Part shown: piece after piece, positions 1 to 12,842 of the stretch
How positions within the stretch are numbered: the stretch's first letter is position 1
Layout: every line of letters starts with the position of its first letter
Source: Xestospongia bergquistia
Taxonomy: Eukaryota > Porifera > Demospongiae > Haplosclerida > Petrosiidae
Length of the DNA stretch: 64,000 nt
Assembly: GCA_963965975.1 (NCBI GenBank)
Contig: OZ014419.1
Location: forward strand, 4,801,677 to 4,865,676
Reading direction: 5' to 3'
Notes under the pieces: model-generated
Told to the model about the DNA's origin: nothing
Databases searched by the model: none
What the model saw: only the letters and a program-made list of their open reading frames with translations
Translations under genes and position numbers: made by a program

Positions 1-3000
1 CTAAAGTCTTTAATTTAAAGACTATAGAGTGTTAAGGCAAAGCAACCTACTAAACTGTTAATAACAGTTTATTTAGTTAGACCCATAGAGTCCATTAGAC
101 TGAGCTTTTTACTTTGTTAACTTCAATCAATAGTCTAAACCTTCTAAAGTCTTTGATTTAAAGACTATAGAGTGTTAAGGCAAACCAACTTACTAAACTG
201 TTAATAACAGTTCATTTAGTTAGTCCCGTAGAGTCTATAAGACTGAGCTTTTTACTTTGTTAAATTCAATCAATAGTCTAAACCTTCTAAAGTCTTTAAT
301 TTAAAGACTATAGAGTGTTAAGGCAAAGCAACTAACTAAACTGTTAATAACAGTTTATTTAGTTAGTCCCATAGAGTCCTTTAGACTTAGGTGTTTACTT
401 TATTAACTTCAATCTATAGTCTAAACCTTCTAAAGTCTTTAATTTAAAGACTTTAGACTGTTAATGCAAACCAACTTACTAAACTGTTAATAACAGTTTA
501 TTTAGTTAGTCCCATAGAGTCCTTTAGACTGAGCTGTTTACTTTGTTAACTTCAATCAATAGTCTAAACCTTCTAAAGTCTTTAATTTAAAGACTTTAGA
601 GTGTTAATGCAAACCAACTTACTAAACTGTTAATAACAGTTCACTTAGTTAGTCCCATAGAGTCCATTAGACGGAGCTTTTTACTTTGTTAACTTCAATC
701 AATAGTCTAAACCTTCTAAAGTCTTTAATTTAAAGACTATAGAGTGTTAAGGCAAAGCAACTTACTAAACTATTAATAACAGTTTATTTAGTTAGTCACA
801 TAGAATCCTTTAGACTGAGCTGTTTACTTTATTAACTTCACTCAATACTCTAAACCTTGTAAAGTCTTTAATTTAAAAACATTAGACTGTTAATGCAAAC
901 CAACTTACTAAACTGTTAATAACAGTTTATTTAGTTAGTGCCATAGAGTCCTTTAGACTGAGCTTTTTACTTTATTAACTTCACTCAATACTCTAAACCT
1001 TGTAAAGTCTTTAATTTAAAGACTTTAGACTGTTAATGCAAACCAACTTACTAAACTGTTAATAACAGTTTATTTAGTTAGTGCCATAGAATCCTTTAGG
1101 CTGAGCTGTTTACTTTGTTAACTTCCCTCAATAGTCTAAACCTTCTAAAGTCTTTAATTTAAAGACTTTAGAGTATTAATGCAAACCAACTTACTAAACT
1201 GTTAATAACAGTTTATTTAGTTAGTCACATAGAATCTTTTAGACTGAGCTGTTTACTTTGTTAACTTCAATCAATAGTCTAAACTATCTAAAGTCTTTAA
1301 TTTAAAGACTTTAGAGTGTTAAGGCAAACAAACTTACTAAACTGTTAATAACAGGTTATTTAGTTAGTCCCATAGAGTCCTTAAGACTGAGCTGTTTACT
1401 TTATTAACTTTACTCAATAGTCTAAACCTTCTAAAGTCTTTAATTTAAAAACTTTAGAGTTTTAATGCAAACCAACTTACTAAACTGTTAATAACAGTTC
1501 ATTTAGTTAGTCCCTTAGAGTCCATTAGACTGAGCTGTTTACTTTGTCAACTTCAATCAATAGTCTAAACCTTCTAAACTCTTTAATTTAAAGACTTTAG
1601 AGTGTTAAGGCAAACCAACTTACTAAACTGATAATAACAGTTTATTTAGTTGGTACCATAGAGTCCTTTAGACTGAGCTGTTTACTTTAATAAATTCACT
1701 CAATAGTCTAAACCTTCTAAAGTCTTTAATTTAAAGACTTTAGAGTGTTAAGGCAAACGAACTTACTAAACTGTTAATAACATTTTATTTAGTTAGTCCC
1801 ATATAGTCCTTTAGACTGAGCTGTTTACTTTATTAACTTCACTCAATAGTCTAAACCTTCTAAAGTCTTTAATTTAAAGACTTTAGATTGTTAATGCAAA
1901 CCAACTTACTAAACTGTTAATAACAGTTCATTTAGTTAGTCCCATAGAGTCCATTAGACTGAGCTTTTTACTTTGTTAACTTCAATCGATAGTCTAAACC
2001 TTCTAAAGTCTTTAATTTAAAGACTATGGAGTGTTCAGGCAAACCAACGTACTAAACTGTTAATAACAGTTTATTTAGTTAGTCCCATAGAGTCCATTAG
2101 ACTGAGCTTTTTACTTTGTTAACTTCAATCAATAGTCTAAACCTTCTAAAGTCTTTAATTTAAAGACTATAGAGTGTCAAGGCAAACCAACTTACTAAAC
2201 TGTTAATAACAGTTCATTTAGTTAGTCCCATAGAATCTATTAGACTGAGCTGTTTACTTTGTTAACTTCAATCAATAGTCTAAACCTTCTAAAGTCTTTA
2301 ATTTAAAGACTATAGAGTGTTAAGGCAAACCAACTTACTAAACTGTTAATAACAGTTCATTTAGTTAGTACCATAGAGTCTATTAGACTGAGCTGTTTAC
2401 TTTGTTAACTTCAATCAATAGTCTAAAACTTGTAAAGTCTTTAATTTAAAGACTTTAGATTGTTAATGCAAACAAACTTACTAAACTGTTAATAACATTT
2501 GATTTAGTTAGTCACATAGAAACCTTTAGACTGAGCTGTTTACTTTGTTAACTTCACTCAATAGTCTAAACCATCTAAAGTCTTTAATTTAAAGACTTTA
2601 GAGTGTTAAGGCAAACCAACTTCCTAAACTGTTAATAACAGTTTATTTAGTTAGTCCCATAGAGTCCTTTAGACTGAGCTGTTTACTTTATTAACTTCAC
2701 TCAATAGTCTAAACCTTCTAAAGTCTTTAATTTAAAGACTTTAGATTGTTAATGCAAACTAACTTACTAAACTGTTAATAACAGTTTATTTAGTTAGTCC
2801 CAAAGAGTCCATTAGACTGAGCTTTTTGCTTTGTTAACTTCAGTCAATAGTCTAAACCTTCTAAACTCTTTAATTCAAAGATTTTGGAGTATTAATGCAA
2901 ACCAACTTACTAAACTGTTAATAACAGTTTATTTAACTAGTCCCACAGAGTCCTTTAGACAGAGCTGTTTACTTTAATAATTTCACTCAATAGTGTCTAA

Positions 3001-6000
3001 CCTTCTAAAGTTTTTAATTTAAAGGCTTTAGAGTGCTAACGCAAAGCAACTTACTAAACTGTTAATAAAAGTTAATTTAGTTAGTCCCATAGAGTCCAGT
3101 ACACTGAGCTGTTTACTTTGTTAACTTCACTCAATAGTCTAAACCATCTAAAGTCTTTAATTTAAAGACTTTAGACTATTAAGGTAAACCAACTTACTAA
3201 GCTGTTAATAACATTTTATTTAGTTAGACCCATAGAGTCCTTTAGTCTGACCTGTTTACGTTATTAACTTCACTCAATAGTCTAAACCTTCTAAAGTCTT
3301 TGATTTAAAAACTTTAGAGTATTAATGCAAACCAACTTACAAAACTGTTAAGAACATTTTATTTAGTTAGTCCCACAGAGTACTTTAGATTGAGCTTGTT
3401 ACTTTATTAACTTCAATCAATAGTGTAAACCTTCTAATCTCTTTAATTTAAAGACTTTAGAGTGTTAATGCAAACCAACTTACTAAACTGTTAATAACAG
3501 TTTATTTAGTTAGTCCCATAGAGTCCTTTAGACTTAGCTGTTTACTTTATTAACTTCACTCAATAGTCTAAACCTTTTAAAGTCTTTAATTTAAAGACTA
3601 TAGAGCGTTAACGCAACCAACTTACTAAACTCTTAATAGCAGTTTATTTAGTTAGTCCCTTAGAGTCCTTTAGACTGAGCTGTTTACTTTATTAACTTCA
3701 ATCAATAGTCTAAACCTTCTAAAGTCTTTAATTTAAAGACTTTAGAGTGTTAATGCAAACCAACCTACTAAACTGTTAATAACAGTTTAATTAGTTAGTC
3801 CCATAGAGTCCTTTAGACTGAGCTGTTTACTTTATTAACTTCACTCAATAGTCTAAACCTTCTAGAGTCTTTAATTTAAAGACTTTAGATTGTTAATGCA
3901 AACCAACTTACAAAACTGTTAATAACAATTCATTTAGTTAGTCCCATTGAGTCCATTAGACTGAGCTGTTTACTTTGTTAACTTCAATCAATAGTCTAAA
4001 CCTTCTAAAGTCTTTAATTTACAGACTATAGGGTGTTAAGGCAAACCAACTTACCAAAGTGTTAATAACAGTTCATTTAGTTAGTCCCATAGAGTCCATT
4101 AGACTGAGCTGTTTACTTTGTTAACTTCAATCAATAGTCTAAACCTTCTAAAGTCTTTAATTTAAAGACTATAGAGTGTTAAGGCAAAGCAACTAACTAA
4201 ACTATTAATAACAGTTTATTTAGTTAGTCCCACAGAGTCCTTAAGACTGAGCTGTTTACTTTATTAACTTCAATCAATAGTCTAAACCTTCTAAAGTCTT
4301 TAATTTAAAGACGTTAGAGTGTTAATGCAAACCAACTTACTAAACTGTTAATAACATTTTATTTAGTTAGTCCCATAGAGTCCTTTAGACTGAGCTGTTT
4401 ACTTTATTAACTTCAATCAATAGTCTAAACCTTCTAAAGTCTTTAATTTAAAGACTTTAGAGTGTTAATGCAAACCAACTTACGAAACTCTTTATAGCTG
4501 TTCATTTAGTTAGTCCCATGGAGTCCTTTAGACTGAGCTGTTTACTTTTTTAACTTCACTCAATAGTCTAAACCTTCTAAAGTCTTTTATTTAAAGACTT
4601 TAGAGTGTTAATGCAAACCAACTTACTAAACTGTTAATAACAGTTCATTTAGTTAGTCCCATAGAGTCCATTAGACTGAGCTGTTTACTTTGTCAACTTC
4701 AATCAATAGTCTAAACCTTCTAAAGTCTTTAATTTAAAGACTTTAGTTTCTTAAGGCAAACCAACTTACTAATCTCTTAATAACAGTTTATTTAGTTGGT
4801 CCCATAGAGTCCTTTAGACTGAGCTGTTTACTTTAATAACTTCACTCAATAGTCTAAACCTTCTAAAGTCCTTAATTTAAAGACTTTAGAGTGTTAAGGG
4901 AAACGAACTTACTAAACTGTTAATAACAGTTTATTTAGTTAGTCCCATATAGTCCTTTAGACTGAGCTGTTTACTTTGTTAACTTCAATCAATAGTCTAA
5001 ACCTTCTAAAGTCTTTAATTTAAAGACTATAGAGTGTTAAGGCAAACCAACTTACTAAACTGTTAATAACAGTTCCTTTAGTTAGTCCCATAGAGTCTAT
5101 TAGACTGAGCTGTTTACTTTGTTAACTTCAATCAATAGTCTAAACCTTCTAAAGTCTTTAATTTAAAGACTATAGAGTGTTAAGGCAAAGCAACTAACTA
5201 AACTGTTAATAACAGTTTATTTAGTTAGTGCCATAGAGTCCTTTAGACTGAGCTGTTTGCGTTATTAACTTCACTCTATAGTCTAAACCTTCTAAAGTCT
5301 TTAATTTAAAGACTTTAGAGTGTTAATGCAAAACAACTTACTAAACTGTTAATAACAGTTCATTTAGTTTGTGCCTTAGAGTCCATTAGACTGAGCTGTT
5401 TACTTTGTCAACTACAATCAATAGTGTAAAACTTCTAAAGTCTTTAATTTAAAGACTTTAGAGTGTTAAGGCAAACGAACTTACTAAAGTGTTAATAACA
5501 GTTTATTTAGTTAGTCCCATAGAGTCCTTCAGACTGAGCTGTTTACTTTATAAACTTCACTCAATAGTCTAAACCTTCTAAAGTCTTTAATTTAAAGACT
5601 TTAGAGTGTTAATGCAAACCAACTTACTAAACTGTTAATAACAGTTCATTTAGTTAGTCCCTTAGAGTCCATTAGACTGAGCTGTTTACTTTGTCAACTT
5701 CAATCAATAGTCTAAACCTTCTAAAGTCTTTAATTTAAAGACTATTGAGTGTTAAGGCAAACCAACGTACTAAACTGTTAATAACAGTTTATTTAGTTGG
5801 TGCCATAGATCCTTTAGACTGAGCTGTTTACTTTATTAACTTCAATCTATAGTCTAAACCTTCTAAAGTCTTTAATTTAAAGACTTTAGAGTGTTAAGGC
5901 GAACGAACTTACTAAACTGTTAATAACAGTTTATTTAGTTAGTCCGATAGAGTCCTTTAGACTGAGCTGTTTACTTTATTAACTTCACTTAATAGTCTAA

Positions 6001-6120
6001 ACCTTCTAAAACCTTTAATTTAAAGACTTTAGATTGTTAATGCAAACCAACTTACTAAACTGTTAATAACAGTTCATTTAGTTAGTCCCATAGAGTCCAT
6101 TAGACGGAGCTTTTTACTTT
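1..6120. repeat. HOR copy H1 (partial, rearranged)
   Basis: This is the leftmost copy of the 47-monomer higher-order repeat. It enters the window about 743 bp into the unit. Bases 1 to about 760 align with copy H2 at offset 6863, for example GTTCACTTAG at 639 and 7502. From about 785 the offset becomes 7578-7579, for example ACTTCCCTCA at 1121 and 8699. H1 therefore lacks five monomers present in H2 there. It also lacks one monomer near 2860 (offset rises to 7721). It carries six monomers that H2 lacks (about 3434-4290, offset falls to 6864) and one extra 142-bp monomer near 5740-5880 (offset falls to 6722). These changes exactly account for its 6120 bp. Confidence 0.9.
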
Positions 6121-7550
6121 GTGAACTTCAATCAATAGTCTAAACCTTCTAAAGTCTTTAATTTAAAGACTATAGAGTGTTAAGGCAAAGCAACCTACTA
6201 AACTGTTAATAACAGTTTATTTAGTTAGACCCATAGAGTCCATTAGACTGAGCTTTTTACTTTGTTAACTTCAATCAATAGTCTAAACCTTCTAAAGTCT
6301 TTAATTTAAAGACTATAGAGTGTTAAGGCAAACCAACTTACTAAACTGTTAATAACAGTTCATTTAGTTAGTCCCGTAGAGTCTGTAAGACTGAGCTGTT
6401 TACTTTGTTAACTTCAATCAATAGTCTAAACCTTCTAAAGTCTTTAATTTAAAGACTATAGAGTGTTAAGGCAAAGCAACTAACTAAACTGTTAATAACA
6501 GTTTATTTAGTTAGTCCCATAGAGTCCTTTAGACTTAGGTGTTTACTTCATTAACTTCACTCAATACTCTAAACCTTCTAAAGTCTTTAATTTAAAGACT
6601 TTAGACTGTTAACGCAAACCAACTTACTAAACTCTTAATAACAGTTCATTTAGTTAGTCCCATAGAGTCCTTTAGACTGACCTGTTTACTTTGTTAACTT
6701 CAATCAATAGTCTAAACATTCTAAAGTCTTTAATTTAAAGACTTTAGAGTGTTAATGCAAACCAACTTACTAAACTGTTAATAACAGTTCATTTAGTTAG
6801 TCCCATAGAGTCCATTAGACGTAGCTTTTTACTTTGTGAACTTCAATCAATAGTCTAAACCTTCTAAAGTCTTTAATTTAAAGACTATAGAGTGTTAAGG
6901 CAAAGCAACCTACTAAACTGTTAATAACAGTTTATTTAGTTAGACCCATAGAGTCCATTAGACTGAGCTTTTTACTTTGTTAACTTCAATCAATAGTCTA
7001 AACCTTCTAAAGTCTTTAATTTAAAGACTATAGAGTGTTAAGGCAAACCAACTTACTAAACTGTTAATAACAGTTCATTTAGTTAGTCCCGTAGAGTCTA
7101 TAAGACTGAGCTGTTTTCTTTGTTAACTTCAATCAATAGTCTAAACCTTCTAAAGTCTTTAATTTAAAGACTATAGAGTGTTAAGGCAAAGCAACTAACT
7201 AAACTGTTAATAACAGTTTATTTAGTTAGTCTCATAGAGTCCTTTAGACTTAGGTGTTTACTTTATTAACTTCACTCAATAGTCTAAACCTTCTAAAGTC
7301 TTTAATTTAAAGACTTTAGACTGTTAACGCAAACCAACTTACTAAACTCTTAATAACAGTTCATTTAGTTAGTCCCATAGAGTCCTTTAGACTGAGCTGT
7401 TTACTTTGTTAACTTCAATCAATAGTCTAAACATTCTAAAGTCTTTAATTTAAAGACTTTAGAGTGTTAATGCAAACCAACTTACTAAACTGTTAATAAC
7501 AGTTCACTTAGTTAGTCCCATAGAGTCCATTAGACGGAGCTTTTTACTTT
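6121..7550. repeat. Internal 5-monomer duplication inside HOR copy H2
   Basis: Two 715-bp blocks, about 6121-6835 and 6836-7550, carry the same five-variant series. The order is a CAAAGCAACCTAC monomer (6186 and 6901), a CCCGTAGAGTCT monomer, a CAACTAACTAAAC monomer with ACTTAGGTG, a GTTAACGCAAACC monomer with CTCTTAATAAC, and a monomer joined by AACATTCTAAAG. Spacing is exactly 715 bp, or 5 x 143. The same duplication is present in H3 at 12843-14272 (12908 and 13623), so it pre-dates the H2/H3 duplication. Confidence 0.88.
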
Positions 7551-10500
7551 GTTAACTTCAATCAATAGTCTAAACCTTCTAAAGTCTTTAATTTAAAGAC
7601 TATAGAGTGTTAAGGCAAAGCAACTTACTAAACTATTAATAACAGTTCATTTAGTTAGTCCCAGAGGGTCCATTAGACTGAGCTTTTTACTTTGTCAACT
7701 TCAATGAATAGTCTAAACCTTCTAAAGTCTTTAATTTAAAGACTATAGAGTGTTAAGGCAAACCAACTTACTAAACTGTTAAGAACTGTTCATTTAGTTA
7801 GTCCCATAGAGTCTATTAGACTGAGCTGTTTACTTTGTTTACTTCAATCAATAGTCTAAACCTTCTAAAGTCTTTCATTTAAAGACTATATAGTGTTAAG
7901 GCAAAGCAACTAACTAAACTGTTAATAACAGTTTATTTAGTTAGTCCCATAGAGTCCTTTAGACTGAGCTTCTTTACTTTATGAACTTCACTCAATAGTC
8001 TAAACCTTCTAAAGTCTTTAATTTAAAGACTTTAGAGTGTTAATGCAAACCAACTTACTAAACTGTTAATAAGAGTTTATTTAGTTAGCCCCATAGAGTC
8101 CTTTAGACTGAGCTGTTTACTTTGTTAACTTTAATCAATAGTCTAAACCTTCTAAAGTCTTTAATTTAAAGACTATAGAGTGTTAATGCAAACCAACTTA
8201 CTAAACTGTTAATAACAGTTTATTTAGTTAGTCCCATGGAATCCTTTAGGCTTAGCTGTTTACTTTATTAACTTCACTCAATAGTCTAAACCTTCTAAAG
8301 TCTTTAATTTAAAGACTATAAAGTGTTAAGTCAAACCAACTTACTAAACTATTAATAACAGTTTGTTTAGTTAGTCCCATAGAATCCTTTAGACTGAGCT
8401 GTTAACTTTATTAAGTTGACTCAATAGTCTAAACCTTCTAAAGTCTTTAATTTAAAGACTTTAGAGTGTTAATGCCAACCAACTTACTAAACTGTTAATA
8501 ACAGTTTCTTTAGTTAGTCCCATGGAGTCCTTTAGACTGAGCTTTTTACTTTATTAACTTCACTCAATACTCTAAACCTTGTAAAGTCTTTAATTTAAAG
8601 ACTTTAGACTGTTAATGCAAACCAACTTACTAAACTGTTAATAACAGTTTTTTAGTTAGTGCCATAGAATCCTTTAGGCTGAGCTGTTTACTTTGTTAAC
8701 TTCCCTCAATAGTCTAAACCTTCTAAAGTCTTTAATTTAAAGACTTTAGAGTATTAATGCAAACCAACTTACTAAACTGTTAATAACAGTTTATTTAGTT
8801 AGTCACATAGAATCTTTTAGACTGAGCTGTTTACTTTGTTAACTTCAATCAATAGTCTAAACTATCTAAAGTCTTTAATTTAAAGACTTTAGAGTGTTAA
8901 GGCAAACAAACTTACTAAACTGTTAATAACAGGTTATTTAGTTAGTCCCATAGAGTCCTTTAGACTGAGCTGTTTACTTTATTAACTTCACTCAATAGTC
9001 TAAACCTTCTAAAGTCTTTAATTTAAAGACTTTAGAGTTTTAATGCAAACCAACTTACTAAACTGTTAATAACAGTTCATTTAGTTAGTCCCTTAGAGTC
9101 CATTAGACTGAGCTGTTTACTTTGTCAACTTCAATCAATAGTCTAAACCTTCTAAAGTCTTTAATTTAAAGACTTTAGAGTGTTAAGGCAAACCAACTTA
9201 CTAAACTGATAATAACAGTTTATTTAGTTGGTACCATAGAGTCCTTTAGACTGAGCTGTTTACTTTAATAAATTCACTCAATAGTCTAAACCTTCTAAAG
9301 TCTTTAATTTAAAGACTTTAAAGTGTTAAGGCAAAAGAACTTACTAAACTGTTAATAACAGTTTATTTAGTTAGTCCCATATAGTCCTTTAGACTGAGCT
9401 GTTTACTTTATTAACTTCACTCAATAGTCTAAACCTTCTAAAGTCTTTAATTTAAAGACTTTAGATTGTTAATACAAACCAACTTACTAAACTGTTAATA
9501 ACAGTTCATATAGTTAGTCCCATAGAGTCCATTAGACTGAGCTTTTTACTTTGTTAACTTCAATCAATAGTCTAAACCTTCTAAAGTCTTTAATTTAAAG
9601 ACTATGGAGTGTTAAGGCAAACCAACTTACTAAACTGTTAATAACAGTTCATTTAGTTAGTCCCATAGAGTCCATTAGACTGAGCTTTTTACTTTGTTAA
9701 CTTCAATAAATAGTCTAAACCTTCTAAAGTCTTTAATTTAAAGACTATAGAGTGTTAAGGCAAACCAACTTACTAAACTGTTAATAACAGTTCATTTAGT
9801 TAGTCCCATAGAATCTATTAGACTGACCTGTTTACTTTATTAACTTCAATCAATAGTCTAAACCTTCTAAAGTCTTTAATTTAAAGACTATAGAGTGTTA
9901 AGGCAAACCAACTTACTAAACTGTTAATAACAGTTCATTTAGTTAGTCCCATAGAGTCTATTAGACTGAGCTGTTTACTTTGTTAACTTCAATCAATAGT
10001 CTAAAACTTGTAAAGTCTTTAATTTAAAGACTTTAGATTGTTAATGCAAAAAAACTTACTAAACTGTTAATAACATTTGATTTAGTTAGTCACATAGAAA
10101 CCTTTAGACTGAGCTGTTTACTTTGTTAACTTCACTCAATAGTCTAAACCATCTAAAGTCCTTAATTTAAAGACTTTAGAGTGTTAAGGCAAACCAACTT
10201 CCTAAACTGTTAATAACAGTTTATTTAGTTATTCCCATAGAGTCCTTTAGACTGAGCTGTTTACTTTATTAACTTCACTCAATAGTCTAAATCTTCTAAA
10301 GTCTTTAATTTAAAGACTTTAGATTGTTAATGCAAACAAACTTACTAAACTGTTAATAACAGTTTATTTAGTTAGTCCCAAAGAGTCCATTAGACTGAGC
10401 TGTTTGCTTTGTTAACTTCAATCAATAGTCTAAACCTTCTAAAGTCTTTAATTTAAAGACTATAGAGTTTTAAGGCAAACCAACTTACTAAACTGTTAAT

Positions 10501-12842
10501 AACAGTTTATTTAGTTAGTCCCATAGAATCCTTTAGACTGAGCTGTTTACTTTAGCATCTTCACTCAATAGTCTAAACCTTCTAAACTCTTTAATTCAAA
10601 GATTTCAGAGTATTAATGCAAACCAACTTACTAAACTGTTAATAACAGTTTATTTAGCTAGTCCCACAGAGTCCTTTAGAATGAGCTGTTTACTTTAATA
10701 ATTTCACTCAATAGTGTCTAACCTTCTAAAGTTTTTAATTTAAAGGCTTTAGAGTGCTAACTCAAAGCAACTTACTAAACTGTTAATAAAAGTTAATTTA
10801 GTTAGTCCCATAGAGTCCATTAGACTGAGCTGTTTACTTTGTTAACTTCACTCAATAGTCTAAACCATCTAAAGTCTTTAATTTAAAGACTTTAGACTGT
10901 TAAGGCAAACCAACTTACTAAGCTGTTAATAACATTTTATTTAGTTAGACCCATAGAGTCCTTTAGTCTGAGCTCTTTACGTTATTAACTTCACTCAATA
11001 GTCTAAACCTTCTAAAGTCTTTGATTTAAAAACTTTAGAGTATTAATGCAAACCAACTTACAAAACTGTTAAGAACATTTTATTTAGTTAGTCCCACAGA
11101 GTACTTTAGATTGAGCTGGTTACTTTATTAACTTCAATCAATAGTCTAAACCTTCTAAAGTCTTTAATTTAAAGACGTTAGAGTGTTAATGCAAACCAAC
11201 TTACTAAACTGTTAATAACATTTTATTTAGTTAGTCCCATAGAGTCCTTTAGACTGAGCTGTTTACTTTATTAACTTCACTCAATAGTCTAAACCTTCTA
11301 AAGTCTTTAATTTAAAGACTTTAGAGTGTTAATGCAAACCAACTTACGAAACTCTTTATAGCTGTTCATTTAGTTAGTCCCATGGAGTCCTTTAGACTGA
11401 GCTGTTTACTTTTTTAACTTCACTCAATAGTCTAAACCTTCTAAAGTCTTTTATTTAAAGACTTTAGAGTGTTAATGCAAACCAACTTACTAAACTGTTA
11501 ATAACAGTTCATTTAGTTAGTCCCATAGAGTCCATTAGACTGAGCTGTTTACTTTGTCAACTTCAATCAATAGTCTAAACCTTCTAAAGTCTTTAATTTA
11601 AAGACTTTAGTTTCTTAAGGCAAACCAACTTACTAATCTCTTAATAACAGTTTATTTAGTTGGTCCCATAGAGTCCTTTAGACTGAGCTGTTTACTTTAA
11701 TAACTTCACTCAATAGTCTAAACCTTCTAAAGTCCTTAATTTAAAGACTTTAGAGTGTTAAGGCAAACGAACTTACTAAACTGTTAATAACAGTTTATTT
11801 AGTTAGTCCCATATAGTCCTTTAGACTGAGCTGTTTACTTTGTTAACTTCAATCAATAGTCTAAACCTTCTAAAGTCTTTAATTTAAAGACTATAGAGTA
11901 TTAAGGCAAACCAACTTACTAAACTGTTAATAACAGTTCCTTTAGTTAGTCCCATAGAGTCTATTAGACTGAGCTGTTTACTTTGTTAACTTCAATCAAT
12001 AGTCTAAACCTTCTAAAGTCTTTAATTTAAAGACTATAGAGTGTTAAGGCAAAGCAACTAACTAAACTGTTAATAACAGTTTATTTAGTTAGTGCCATAG
12101 AGTCCTTTAGACTGAGCTGTTTACGTTATTAACTTCACTCTATAGTCTAAACCTTCTAAAGTCTTTAATTTAAAGACTTTAGAGTGTTAATGCAAAACAA
12201 CTTACTAAACTGTTAATAACAGTTCATTTAGTTTGTGCCTTAGAGTCCATTAGACTGAGCTGTTTACTTTGTCAACTACAATCAATAGTGTAAACCTTCT
12301 AAAGTCTTTAATTTAAAGACTTTAGAGTGTTAAGGCAAACGAACTTACTAAAGTGTTAATAACAGTTTATTTAGTTAGTCCCATAGAGTCCTTCAGACTG
12401 AGATGTTTACTTTATAAACTTCACTCAATAGTCTAAACCTTCTAAAGTCTTTAATTTAAAGACTTTAGAGTGTTAATGCAAACCAACTTACTAAACTGTT
12501 AATAACAGTTCATTTAGTTAGTCCCTTAGAGTCCATTAGACTGAGCTGTTTACTTTGTCAACTTCAATCAATAGTCTAAACCTTCTAAAGTCTTTAATTT
12601 AAAGACTTTAGAGTGTTAAGGCGAACGAACTTACTAAACTGTTAATAACAGTTTATTTAGTTAGTCCGATAGAGTCCTTTAGACTGAGCAGTTTACTTTA
12701 TTAACTTCACTTAATAGTCTAAACCTTCTAAAACCTTTAATTTAAAGACTTTAGATTGTTAATGCAAACCAACTTACTAAACTGTTAATAACAGTTCATT
12801 TAGTTAGTCCCATAGAGTCCATTCGACGGAGCTTTTTACTTT
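6121..12842. repeat. HOR copy H2, 6722 bp, 47 monomers
   Basis: This is the one complete copy in the window, bounded by the shared diagnostic GTGAACTTC at 6121 and 12843. The offset of 6722 to copy H3 holds at many anchors: CAAAGCAACC at 6186 and 12908, ACTTCCCTCA at 8699 and 15421, AAAACTTGTAAAG at 10003 and 16725, TAAACTCTTT at 10583 and 17305. Single-base differences between H2 and H3 are rare where I compared them. H2 has lost the six-monomer block kept by H1 and H3: it jumps at about 11145 from the sequence preceding that block to the monomer with GACGTTAGAG at 11175. Confidence 0.92.

Noticed and set aside
1-6000. Possible CRISPR array, because of regular repeats with variable positions
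   Set aside because: The whole 143-bp unit repeats, including the parts that would be spacers; there are no unique spacers, no leader and no cas genes. It is a satellite.
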